This document shows positions 55,794 to 63,509 of a DNA stretch of 64,000 nt, piece by piece; position 1 is the stretch's first letter; the number at the start of each line of letters is the position of its first letter. Source of the DNA: Paraburkholderia sp. BL23I1N1 (GTDB lineage: Bacteria; Pseudomonadota; Gammaproteobacteria; Burkholderiales; Burkholderiaceae). The notes beneath the pieces were generated by a model that was not told the origin of the DNA, made no database searches, and saw nothing but the letters and a program-made list of their open reading frames with translations. Position numbers and translations under genes: made by a program. The stretch covers positions 1,922,001 to 1,986,000 of the forward strand of contig NZ_RAPV01000001.1 in NCBI RefSeq assembly GCF_003610295.1. The letters are read 5' to 3'.

Positions 55794-56537
55794 GTGGTCC
55801 AGACCGATTCAGACGCCGCCCGCGCGCACGTCGACGCCGATGCCGATGCCGATGCCGATGCAGCGAGGAGCCGCCGTTTTCAGCAGATGGCGCTGCCGCA
55901 CCTCGACGCCGCGTACAACCTTGCGCGCTGGTTGTGCGGCAACGCCAACGATGCCGACGACGTCGTGCAGGAAGCGTTTATGCGCGCGTTCCGTTTTTTC
56001 GATACGTTCCGCGGCGACTCGGCGCGCCCGTGGCTGCTCGCGATCGTGCGCCGCACCTGGTACACGGAGTGGCGGCGGCGTGCGTCGTCGCACGAGGTGG
56101 TCGAGTTCGACGAGACCATGGACGACGCGACTTTCGACGGCTGGAGCACCGGCGGCGCGGATCCGCAGACGCTCCTGATCCGCAACGAGGATACGAAGCT
56201 CGTGCACGACGCGCTCGCGCAACTGCCGGTCGAGTACCGCGAGGTGCTGATCCTGCGGGAGCTTGAAGAAATGGGTTATCGAGAGATCGCGATGGTGGCC
56301 GATGTGCCGATCGGCACAGTGATGTCGCGGCTCGCGCGGGGCCGGCGCAAGCTGGCCGCGCTGCTGACGGCGAAGCAGGCGTCCGGGCTTCCGGGAGGGA
56401 GCGGTCCGCCGCCCGGCGCGTGCACGACACCCACGGCGTCCGTTACGCCGCTGCGGGCGGCCTCCAACGGCCGTCCATCCAACAACCCCGGCGCAAGCGG
56501 CGCCGGCTTAGCTCAGGAGACGCCAGATGGACTGTAA
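55794..56537 (+). CDS. ECF (sigma-E type) RNA polymerase sigma factor
   Basis: 247 residues from GTG 55794, chosen because GGAGGG (55783-55788) precedes it by five bases; an ATG at 55776 has no such site. Region 2 is AYNLARWLCGNANDADDVVQ with EAFMRAFRFF. Region 4 is LPVEYREVLILRELEEMGY with a helix-turn-helix VPIGTVMSRLARGRRKL. The N-terminus has an Asp-Ala repeat from a 6-bp tandem repeat. A Pro/Ser/Gly-rich tail of about 50 residues follows region 4. The anti-sigma gene overlaps its 3' end by 11 bases. The IS element ends 30 bp upstream. Confidence 0.92.
   Translation: MVQTDSDAARAHVDADADADADAARSRRFQQMALPHLDAAYNLARWLCGNANDADDVVQEAFMRAFRFFDTFRGDSARPWLLAIVRRTWYTEWRRRASSHEVVEFDETMDDATFDGWSTGGADPQTLLIRNEDTKLVHDALAQLPVEYREVLILRELEEMGYREIAMVADVPIGTVMSRLARGRRKLAALLTAKQASGLPGGSGPPPGACTTPTASVTPLRAASNGRPSNNPGASGAGLAQETPDGL
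55836..55859 (+). repeat. hexanucleotide repeat GCCGAT x4 in the sigma gene
   Basis: Four perfect copies of GCCGAT encode alternating Ala-Asp near the N-terminus of the sigma factor. Six-base units keep the frame, so slippage changes only the length of the acidic linker. Confidence 0.85.
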
Positions 56538-57474
56538 CGAAGCGCGGCCGCTCCTCGATGCGAACGCCGACCACGAATTGCCTGCGCCAGACGCGCAGCG
56601 CGTCCAGCAGCATATCGAGAGCTGCGACGCCTGCCGGCGCGAAAGCGAAAACCGGCACGTGTTGAGCGAGTCGCTGCGCGCAGCGCCCTATCATCGCGCG
56701 CCGGACTCGCTGCGGGCCCGTATTGTCGCGGGACTGCCTGGAACGGGCGATGCCGTCGCTACGACGCAGGCTCCGGCCGGTGCGGCCGTTCAGCCTCAGC
56801 CGCCACGGCAGCGGCGCCGGCTCGCGTGGATCGATCGCTTTAATAACTGGCTGAACGGCCGGCGTGGTCCGCAGGGCGGCTTTGGCGGCCCGGGCGTCGC
56901 CGTCGGCTCGAACAGACTGATTGCGCAAGGCTGGCTGGCCGCGCTGGTTGTCGCGCTGTGCGCCGTGGCTGCGGGCGTGACGCTGAATCTGCGGCGCCCG
57001 GCGGAGTTCGGGCCGTTCGCCGACGAACTGGTCGAGAGCCACGTCCGCGCACAGGTATCGGGGCGCGATATCGACGTGATTTCGACGGACAAGCATACGG
57101 TCAAGCCGTGGTTCAACGGCCGGCTCGATTATTCGCCGCCGGTCGAGGATCTGGCGGCGAGCGGCTTCGCGCTGGAGGGCGGACGGCTGGATTACCTTGC
57201 GCATCAGCGGGTGGCCGTGCTGGTGTACCGCTACCGCAAGCATGTGATCGACGTGTACGTGTTTCCGGAGGCCGGCTCTGGCGGAACGGGGCGCGGCACG
57301 GACGGCGCGGCCCCGGCAACACTTGCCCGCGAAGGCTACTCGATCTCGCACTGGAACGGCGAAGGCATGACGTGGTGGGCGATCACGGACGCCGCGCCCG
57401 ATGCGTTGAGCGGGCTTGAAACGGCGCTGAAGGCGCGCCTGCAAGGCGGTAGTGAGCGGACCGAAGGCGGTTAA
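56527..57474 (+). CDS. anti-sigma factor with zinc-finger (ZAS-like) N-terminus and membrane anchor
   Basis: 315 residues. The N-terminus MDCNEARPLLDANADHELPA with HIESCDACR gives the His-x3-Cys-x2-Cys pattern of zinc-binding anti-sigma domains. A Gln/Pro/Arg-rich linker follows. One membrane segment lies at about 133-155 (WLAALVVALCAVAAGVTLNL). The C-terminal domain of about 150 residues is probably periplasmic and would sense an envelope signal. It starts inside the sigma gene (11-base overlap), the usual coupling for sigma/anti-sigma pairs. Confidence 0.88.
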   Translation: MDCNEARPLLDANADHELPAPDAQRVQQHIESCDACRRESENRHVLSESLRAAPYHRAPDSLRARIVAGLPGTGDAVATTQAPAGAAVQPQPPRQRRRLAWIDRFNNWLNGRRGPQGGFGGPGVAVGSNRLIAQGWLAALVVALCAVAAGVTLNLRRPAEFGPFADELVESHVRAQVSGRDIDVISTDKHTVKPWFNGRLDYSPPVEDLAASGFALEGGRLDYLAHQRVAVLVYRYRKHVIDVYVFPEAGSGGTGRGTDGAAPATLAREGYSISHWNGEGMTWWAITDAAPDALSGLETALKARLQGGSERTEGG

Positions 57475-57565
57475 ACCCTTGAAAACACACCTGATTCGCG
57501 TGCCGGATTAAAGGGATATCTTGCAACCCGGCCCCAATCGGGTTACACTCTTTGGCTTCTCACTT

Positions 57566-57593
57566 GCCACACCGGTTCCGACGCCCGGGTGGC
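57566..57593 (+). promoter_or_regulatory. candidate S6:S18 leader hairpin upstream of rpsF
   Basis: GCCAC (57566-57570) pairs with GTGGC (57589-57593). A bulged A follows, and CCGG (57572-57575) pairs with CCGG (57585-57588) around a 9-base loop. The CACCG next to a bulge, 29 bp before the rpsF start, resembles the autoregulatory motif where the S6:S18 complex binds its own mRNA in many bacteria. Assigned by eye; not checked against a covariance model. Confidence 0.4.
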
Positions 57594-57621
57594 TTTAATC
57601 CACAAGTCCCAAGGAGTGTGT

Positions 57622-57996
57622 ATGCGTCACTATGAAATCGTCTTTATCGTGCACCCCGATCAGAGCGAGCAAGTGCCCGCCATGATCGAGCGTTACAAGA
57701 GCACGATCACGTCGCACGGTGGCCAGATCCACCGTATCGAAGACTGGGGCCGTCGCCAACTGGCCTACATGATCGAGAAACTCGCGAAGGCTCACTACGT
57801 CTGCATGAACATCGAATGCGACCAGGCCACGCTCGACGAGCTGGAACACGCATTCAAGTTCAACGACGCTGTTCTGCGTCACCTGATCGTCAAGATGAAG
57901 AAGGCCGAAACCGGCCCGTCGCCGATGATGAAGGAAGTGCAGCGCGAAGAAGCCAAGAAGTCGGCTGCTACGCAACCGTCCGAAGCGCAGGCTTAA
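57622..57996 (+). CDS. rpsF: 30S ribosomal protein S6
   Basis: 124 residues from ATG 57622, preceded by AAGGAG; an in-frame codon at 57589 lies within the leader. The sequence [20 protein letters not shown] and the [20 protein letters not shown] strand are typical S6. The tail ends Ala/Gln-rich. S6 binds S18 on the 30S platform. First gene of rpsF-priB-rpsR-rplI. Confidence 0.98.
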   Translation: MRHYEIVFIVHPDQSEQVPAMIERYKSTITSHGGQIHRIEDWGRRQLAYMIEKLAKAHYVCMNIECDQATLDELEHAFKFNDAVLRHLIVKMKKAETGPSPMMKEVQREEAKKSAATQPSEAQA

Positions 57997-58046
57997 GACA
58001 CACTATTTAAGCTACCAGATCAAGCGTTGCTTTCGCCCAAGGCTAC

Positions 58047-58346
58047 ATGAATCGGCTGCAACTTACAGCCAGCGTCGTCGAACGCGAACCGGTGCGGTAT
58101 ACCCCCGCCGGCGTTCCGATTGCAGGCTGCACGTTGCACCACCGCACGGAAGTCGTCGAAGCCGGCATTACCCGGCAAGTCGAACTGACCATGCAGGCGG
58201 TAGCCGCAGGTGAGGCAAGCGGTAAGCTGGAAGGCTGTCAGATGGGCGTAGAAACGCTCTTCACAGGCTTTCTGGCAAAAAAGCACCGCAACGCAAGAAC
58301 GCTGGTATTTCACATCACAGAATTGCAGGACATTGGAAAGGACTGA
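58047..58346 (+). CDS. priB: primosomal replication protein PriB
   Basis: 99 residues, an OB-fold single-strand-DNA-binding protein: [20 protein letters not shown], then [13 protein letters not shown] and [15 protein letters not shown]. It works with PriA to reload DnaB at stalled forks. Its place between rpsF and rpsR is the standard arrangement in beta- and gammaproteobacteria, with rpsR only two bases downstream. Confidence 0.97.
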   Translation: MNRLQLTASVVEREPVRYTPAGVPIAGCTLHHRTEVVEAGITRQVELTMQAVAAGEASGKLEGCQMGVETLFTGFLAKKHRNARTLVFHITELQDIGKD

Positions 58347-58348
58347 AC

Positions 58349-58624
58349 ATGCCCCGCCCGACTGGTAAGAAATTCGACAAGCGTCGTCAGCAACAAAATC
58401 CGCTCTTCAAGCGCAAGAAGTTCTGCCGTTTCACGGCCGCTAACGTCGATCACATCGACTATAAGGACCTCGAAACGCTGAAGGACTTCATCGGCGAAAA
58501 CGGCAAGATCACGCCGGCGCGTCTCACGGGTACGAAGTCGCACTATCAACGCCAGCTGGATACGGCAATCAAGCGCGCACGTTTCCTCGCGCTGGTGCCG
58601 TACACCGACCAGCACAAGGCCTAA
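58349..58624 (+). CDS. rpsR: 30S ribosomal protein S18
   Basis: 91 residues; [20 protein letters not shown] and [20 protein letters not shown] are characteristic S18 sequences. It has a longer N-terminus than E. coli S18 (75), as usual in Burkholderia. Partner of S6. Confidence 0.98.
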   Translation: MPRPTGKKFDKRRQQQNPLFKRKKFCRFTAANVDHIDYKDLETLKDFIGENGKITPARLTGTKSHYQRQLDTAIKRARFLALVPYTDQHKA

Positions 58625-58651
58625 CCCGACGACGCGATAAGGAGTATCCGA

Positions 58652-59104
58652 ATGCAAATTATTCTTCTGGAAAAAGTCGTCAATCTGGGCAACCTGGGCG
58701 ATATCGTGAAGGTCAAGGACGGTTACGCACGTAACTTCCTGATCCCGAACAAGCAAGCTCGCCGTGCAACGAAGGAAGCCCTGGCTGAATTCGAAGTTCG
58801 CCGTGCTGAACTCGAAAAGATCGCCGCTGAAAAGCTGGCTATCGCTCAAGCTCAAGGCGAAAAGCTGGCAGGCTCGACGGTTCAGATCGGCCAGAAGGCT
58901 GGCGTCGACGGCCGTCTGTTCGGCTCGGTGACGAACGCTGACATCGCTGACGCACTGGTTAAGCAAGGCTTCGCAGTGGAAAAGGCGCAAGTGCGTCTGC
59001 CGGAAGGCCCGCTGAAGATGGTTGGCGACCACGCTGTTCAGATCTCGCTGCACACCGACGTGCTCGTCGATGTGAACGTGGCTGTGATCGGCGAACACGT
59101 CTAA
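58652..59104 (+). CDS. rplI: 50S ribosomal protein L9
   Basis: 150 residues: [20 protein letters not shown] at the N-terminus, [14 protein letters not shown], the long connecting helix rich in Ala/Glu/Lys, and a C-terminal domain ending [12 protein letters not shown]. Preceded by AAGGAG. Last gene before a strong terminator. Confidence 0.98.
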   Translation: MQIILLEKVVNLGNLGDIVKVKDGYARNFLIPNKQARRATKEALAEFEVRRAELEKIAAEKLAIAQAQGEKLAGSTVQIGQKAGVDGRLFGSVTNADIADALVKQGFAVEKAQVRLPEGPLKMVGDHAVQISLHTDVLVDVNVAVIGEHV

Positions 59105-59141
59105 GCATTAAGTTGTATCTGCCAGGTTGTTGCTGGCAAAA

Positions 59142-59176
59142 GGCAGGGGCCGGGTGACCGGCCCCTGCCTTTTTTT
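59142..59176 (+). terminator. rho-independent terminator after rplI
   Basis: A perfect 12-bp stem, GGCAGGGGCCGG (59142-59153) with CCGGCCCCTGCC (59158-59169), GTGA loop, then seven T. It ends the rpsF-rplI operon 38 bp after the stop. Confidence 0.97.
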
Positions 59177-59238
59177 GTGCCCGTTTTTTAGTTTTTCCCC
59201 CGCCCGCACGCGCTCGATTTACCCGATAATTCCTCTCC

Positions 59239-60624
59239 ATGAACGCACCGTCCAAAGATCCCCAAATCGAGTCGCTGAAAGTCCCGCCGCATTCGATCGA
59301 AGCCGAGCAGTCGGTGCTGGGCGGCCTGCTGCTCGATAACGCGGCATGGGACCGCATCGCCGACTTCCTGTCGCAGAGCGATTTTTACCGATATGACCAC
59401 CGCATCATTTTCGAGCACATCGGCAAGCTGATCGCGGCGACGCGACCGGCCGACGTGATTACCGTGTACGAGGCGCTCGGCACCTCGGGCAAGGCGGAAG
59501 AGGTCGGCGGTCTCGCGTACCTGAACGCGCTGGCGCAAAACACGCCGAGCGCGGCCAATATCCGCCGCTACGCGGAAATCGTGCGCGATCGCGCGGTCCT
59601 GCGCCGCCTCGTATCCGTGGCCGACGAAATTTCCGCCGACGCCTTCAACCCGCAGGGTAAGGAAGTCCGCCAGTTGCTGGACGAGGCGGAATCGAAGGTG
59701 TTTTCGATTGCTGAAGACGGCGCGCGTGGCACGCAGGGCTTCCTGGAGATCGGGCCGTTGCTGACCGAGGTGGTCGAGCGCATCGACACGCTGTATCACA
59801 CCGCCAATCCGAGCGACGTGACCGGCACGCCGACCGGCTTTGTCGACCTGGATCGCATGACCTCCGGTATGCACGGCGGCGAACTGATCATCGTGGCGGG
59901 TCGGCCGTCGATGGGTAAGACGGCGTTTTCGATGAACGTCGGCGAATACGTGGCGGTCGAGTATGGCCTGCCAGTCGCTGTGTTCTCCATGGAAATGCCG
60001 GGCTCGCAACTTACGATGCGTATGCTGGGCTCGGTCGGCCGGCTCGACCAGCACCGCATGCGCACTGGGCGCCTGACCGACGAGGATTGGCCGAAGCTCA
60101 CGCACGCGGTGCAGAAAATGAGCGAAGCGCAGATTTTCATCGACGAAACCGGCGGCTTGAACCCGATGGAATTGCGCTCGCGCGCGCGTCGGCTGTCGCG
60201 TCAGTGCGGCAAGCTCGGGCTGATCATCATCGATTATTTGCAGCTGATGAGCGGTTCGTCGTCGGGTGAAAACCGGGCGACCGAAATCTCGGAAATCTCG
60301 CGTTCGCTGAAGAGTCTCGCCAAAGAACTCGACGTACCGGTGATCGCGTTGTCGCAACTCAACCGGGGTCTCGAGCAGCGCCCGAACAAGCGGCCGATCA
60401 TGTCCGATCTGCGTGAATCCGGCGCTATTGAACAGGATGCGGACGTGATTCTGTTCATCTATCGCGATGAGGTGTACAACCCGGACAGTCCGGACAAGGG
60501 CACGGCGGAGATTATCATCGGCAAGCAGCGGAATGGTCCGATCGGCCCTGTTCGTCTCACGTTCCATGGTCAATTCACGAAGTTCGACAATTTTGCCGGC
60601 GCGCAGAATTTCTATAGCGAGTAA
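59239..60624 (+). CDS. dnaB: replicative DNA helicase DnaB
   Basis: 461 residues. The N-terminal domain begins with VPPHSIEAEQSVLGGLLLDN; a linker leads to the RecA-type core with Walker A GRPSMGKTAF near 222, Walker B LIIIDYLQLMSG near 332, and ALSQLNRGLEQRPNKRPIMS after it. No intein is present. It is the hexameric 5'-3' helicase at the fork. It follows the ribosomal operon but has its own upstream region past a strong terminator. Confidence 0.98.
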   Translation: MNAPSKDPQIESLKVPPHSIEAEQSVLGGLLLDNAAWDRIADFLSQSDFYRYDHRIIFEHIGKLIAATRPADVITVYEALGTSGKAEEVGGLAYLNALAQNTPSAANIRRYAEIVRDRAVLRRLVSVADEISADAFNPQGKEVRQLLDEAESKVFSIAEDGARGTQGFLEIGPLLTEVVERIDTLYHTANPSDVTGTPTGFVDLDRMTSGMHGGELIIVAGRPSMGKTAFSMNVGEYVAVEYGLPVAVFSMEMPGSQLTMRMLGSVGRLDQHRMRTGRLTDEDWPKLTHAVQKMSEAQIFIDETGGLNPMELRSRARRLSRQCGKLGLIIIDYLQLMSGSSSGENRATEISEISRSLKSLAKELDVPVIALSQLNRGLEQRPNKRPIMSDLRESGAIEQDADVILFIYRDEVYNPDSPDKGTAEIIIGKQRNGPIGPVRLTFHGQFTKFDNFAGAQNFYSE

Positions 60625-60644
60625 CAAGGTAACTGCGGGGGCAA

Positions 60645-60664
60645 CTGCGCAGATATCTGCGCAG
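60645..60664. repeat. 20-bp perfect palindrome between dnaB and the DUF47 gene
   Basis: CTGCGCAG-ATAT-CTGCGCAG is its own reverse complement; each half CTGCGCAG is also palindromic. It begins 21 bp after the dnaB stop. No T-run follows, so it could be an operator or a weak structure rather than a standard terminator. Confidence 0.7.
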
Positions 60665-60776
60665 ATAGCAGGTGGACCTGTTGTAACGACGCTTTCAAAA
60701 GTGCGGCATCGATCCTGGAACGGTACAATGTGACGATTTTATGTCGGTCATAATGTGACCAATTTTCGGGATCCCA

Positions 60777-61403
60777 ATGTTCGGTCGATTCATGCCCACC
60801 GAGGGCAAGTTCTTTGAAATTTTCAATGCGCACGCAACGTGCATCGTCTCGGCAAGCCACGAACTCGAGCTGCTGATCGACAATCTGCAGGACGCCGAGA
60901 CCCATAAGCAGAATGTGCAGAAGTCCGAGAAGGCTGCTGACAAGCTCACGCACGAAGCCATCGACCTGCTGCACAAGACCTTCATCACGCCGCTCGACCG
61001 CGACGAGATCCACAAGCTGATCACGACAATGGACGACATCCTCGATCTGATGGAGGACGTCGCCACCGCTATCTCGCTGTACGACGTGCAGGCGGTGACC
61101 TCCGAAGCGAGCCAGTTGGCGCACATCTGCACTGCCACCTCCGAGCGCGTGCAGTTTGCCGTCAGCCTGCTGTCCGACATGAAGCAGGCGAGCCAGATCC
61201 TGAAGGCGTGCGAGGAAATCGACCGTCTGGAATCGGAAGCCGACCGCGTGCTGCGCTCGGCCATGTCAAAACTTTTCCACGAAGAAGACAACGTCAAGAC
61301 GCTGATCAAGCTGAAGGCGATTTACGAACTGCTCGAAACGATCACCGACAAGTGTGAGGACGTGGCGAACATCATCGAAGGCATCGTGCTGGAAAACGCA
61401 TAA
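60777..61403 (+). CDS. DUF47 / PhoU-like phosphate transport accessory protein
   Basis: 208 residues, all helical: MFGRFMPTEGKFFEIFNAHA, ADKLTHEAIDLLHKTFITPL, DRDEIHKLITTMDDILDLME and YELLETITDKCEDVANIIEG. The family (Pit accessory protein, TIGR00153-type) resembles PhoU bundles and is encoded beside Pit transporters. It probably modulates Pit in the cytoplasm. The stop overlaps the pit start by one base. Confidence 0.93.
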   Translation: MFGRFMPTEGKFFEIFNAHATCIVSASHELELLIDNLQDAETHKQNVQKSEKAADKLTHEAIDLLHKTFITPLDRDEIHKLITTMDDILDLMEDVATAISLYDVQAVTSEASQLAHICTATSERVQFAVSLLSDMKQASQILKACEEIDRLESEADRVLRSAMSKLFHEEDNVKTLIKLKAIYELLETITDKCEDVANIIEGIVLENA

Positions 61404-62413
61404 TGCAATCGATACAACTCGCTATCTGGGTCGTCGCCGGCCTGGTCGCCGTCGCGCTGATTTTCGACTTCATGAACGGCTTCCACGACGCGGCGAATTC
61501 GATCGCCACGGTCGTGTCGACCGGCGTGCTGAAGCCGCAGCAGGCCGTGGCCTTTGCCGCGGCTTTCAACGTTGCCGCGTATTTCGTGTTCCACCTGAAA
61601 GTGGCGCAGACGGTCGGCAAGGGCACGATCGATCCGAGTATCGTCGACCACTATGTCATTTTCGGCGCGTTGGTCGGGGCGATCGGCTGGAACATCATTA
61701 CGTGGCACTACGGTATTCCGTCCAGTTCGTCGCACGCGCTGATCGGCGGGCTGGTGGGCGCGGCACTTGCCAAGGCGGGCTGGGGTTCGCTCAATATCGA
61801 CGGGCTGATGAAGACGATCGCCTTCATTTTCATCTCACCGCTGCTTGGTTTCGTACTCGGATCGTTCTTCATGCTGGCGGTGTCGTGGATCTACTTCCGC
61901 ACGCCACCTAGCAAGGTCGACCGGCGCTTCCGGCGCATGCAACTGATCTCCGCGGGTTTGTACAGCCTCGGCCACGGCGGCAACGACGCGCAGAAAACCA
62001 TCGGCATCATCTGGATGTTGCTGATCGCGACCGGCTATGCCTCGTCGATCGCGGACGCACCGCCGCTGTGGGTGATCGGTGGCTGCTATCTGTCGATGGG
62101 TCTCGGCACGTTGTTCGGCGGCTGGCGGATTGTCCGCACGATGGGCCAGAAAATCACCAAGCTGAAGCCAGTGGGTGGCTTCTGCGCGGAGACTGGTGGT
62201 GCGATCACACTATTTACGGCGTCGTGGATGGGTATTCCAGTGTCCACTACGCATACGATCACCGGCGCGATCGTCGGCGTTGGCGCGACGCAGAAGTTGA
62301 GCGCGGTGCGCTGGGGCGTGGCCGGCAACATCGTGTGGGCGTGGATTCTGACCATTCCGGCCTCGGCGGCGCTCTCCGCGGCCGCCTGGTGGCTTGGCCA
62401 CCGGTTCCTGTAA
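61403..62413 (+). CDS. pit: low-affinity inorganic phosphate transporter, PiT family
   Basis: 336 residues, about nine membrane segments, shorter than E. coli PitA (499) and typical of the short PiT proteins found with DUF47 partners. The two PiT signature repeats are visible: DFMNGFHDAANSIATVVST near the N-terminus and SLGHGGNDAQKTIGIIWM in the second half. PSSSSHALIGGLVG and PVSTTHTITGAIVG are the paired half-repeat motifs. It imports metal-phosphate with protons. Translationally linked to the DUF47 gene. Confidence 0.96.
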   Translation: MQSIQLAIWVVAGLVAVALIFDFMNGFHDAANSIATVVSTGVLKPQQAVAFAAAFNVAAYFVFHLKVAQTVGKGTIDPSIVDHYVIFGALVGAIGWNIITWHYGIPSSSSHALIGGLVGAALAKAGWGSLNIDGLMKTIAFIFISPLLGFVLGSFFMLAVSWIYFRTPPSKVDRRFRRMQLISAGLYSLGHGGNDAQKTIGIIWMLLIATGYASSIADAPPLWVIGGCYLSMGLGTLFGGWRIVRTMGQKITKLKPVGGFCAETGGAITLFTASWMGIPVSTTHTITGAIVGVGATQKLSAVRWGVAGNIVWAWILTIPASAALSAAAWWLGHRFL

Positions 62414-62483
62414 ACGCGCGCGGACGGCGGGCGGCTGTCAAGCCGCCAAGCCGTTCGCGCTGTAAAGCGGTGACGGTGCCAAA

Positions 62484-62507
62484 GCGGTAATGCGGTAATG
62501 CGGTAAA
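62484..62507. repeat. 8-bp tandem repeat
   Basis: GCGGTAAT occurs twice in tandem, followed by GCGGTAAA, within a wider stretch of AAAGC/GGTAA words after pit. Confidence 0.6.
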
Positions 62508-62520
62508 GCCGCTAAAGCTG

Positions 62521-62550
62521 AAAAAGCTCGCCGCTCAGATCAGCGGCGAG
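62521..62550 (-). terminator. rho-independent terminator overlapping the SDR stop codon
   Basis: On the minus strand CTCGCCGCT (62550-62542) and AGCGGCGAG (62535-62527) form a 9-bp stem around GATCTG, followed by C and five T (62525-62521). The SDR stop TGA (62537-62535) lies at the base of the loop, so the last codons form one arm of the hairpin. Confidence 0.85.
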
Positions 62551-63341
62551 TTGCCTCCATCCATCGGGACAATTGCGCCCGTCACATAGCTCGCGCGGCG
62601 GCTCGCCAGAAACAGCGCGACGTCTGCGATTTCCTCCGGTTTGGCATAGCGTCCGAGCGGCACTTTAGCCTGCCCGCGTGCTAACGCGTCCGTGCTTTCG
62701 ATGCCTTGTTGCGATGCTTCCAGTTTGACCGCTTCCTCGACGCGCTCGGTCAGCGTCGAACCCGGGTTGATCGCGTTGATACGGATGCCGTAGCGCGCGT
62801 AGTAGTGGGCGAGGCCGACGGTGGCAAGCATCAGCGCGGCATTAGCGGCGCCACCCGCGATATGGATATCGCTCGCGATCTTGCCGCCCATGCCGATGAT
62901 GTTGACGATCGTGCCGGGCGCGCTGTCGTCGCCGGCCTTCACGCGCTCGGCCATGCGCCGCAGCACTTCCTGTTGCGGGTAAATGTAGGGGAAATACTTT
63001 GCTTCCATGGTCGCGCGGAACGCATCGGCGTCCAGCGTTTCCGGGTCATAGCGACGGGCGGCACCCGCGCTGTTGATCAGCACGTCGATGGGGCCGACCG
63101 CAGTGGTGACTTCCTCGACAACGTCTGCTGCGCTGTGGGGTTCATGCAAGTCGGCGCGGGTCCGATGCACGTGCAGGCCTTCCTGCTTCAACTGCTCGTA
63201 AGCGCGCGCAAGATTGGCAGGGTCGCGCGAAACGATCGCGACCTTCGCACCCTCGAGGGCGAACGCCCGGGCGCAGGCGAGCCCGATCCCTTTGCTGCCG
63301 CCTGTGATCAGCACCACCTTGTCTTTCAGACCGAGATCCAT
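62535..63341 (-). CDS. short-chain dehydrogenase/reductase
   Basis: 268 residues from the ATG ending at 63341; alternative starts lie at 63347 (ATG) and 63350 (GTG). NAD(P)-binding TGGSKGIGLACARAF at about 13-27, then LINSAGAA. The catalytic set is Ser missing at the usual place (IVNIIGMGGKIAS) but Tyr-x3-Lys-like YYARYGIRINAINPG present with Arg replacing Lys. The C-terminal SRRASYVTGAIVPMDGGNSP is standard. The atypical YxxxR suggests an unusual or weak catalytic centre. Substrate unknown. It converges on pit. Confidence 0.85.
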   Translation of the reverse strand: MDLGLKDKVVLITGGSKGIGLACARAFALEGAKVAIVSRDPANLARAYEQLKQEGLHVHRTRADLHEPHSAADVVEEVTTAVGPIDVLINSAGAARRYDPETLDADAFRATMEAKYFPYIYPQQEVLRRMAERVKAGDDSAPGTIVNIIGMGGKIASDIHIAGGAANAALMLATVGLAHYYARYGIRINAINPGSTLTERVEEAVKLEASQQGIESTDALARGQAKVPLGRYAKPEEIADVALFLASRRASYVTGAIVPMDGGNSPLI

Positions 63342-63509
63342 CGTCATCACCCGCTGTCGGAAGAATATCGGTGACGATAGCAGATCGGCAGCTTGGCGGG
63401 GATGGGCTGGATTGAGGTGCGGAGCGCGGGCGGCGGCGCGCGATTAATGCGAGGCGGCACGGCAGCGGGTCATGAGCGACGAGCCACCGGCCCGCGCCGC
63501 ACCTCACGA

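Noticed and set aside
59188..60627. Open frame of about 480 codons antisense to dnaB
   Set aside because: Complete overlap with a certain gene and no recognisable protein features.
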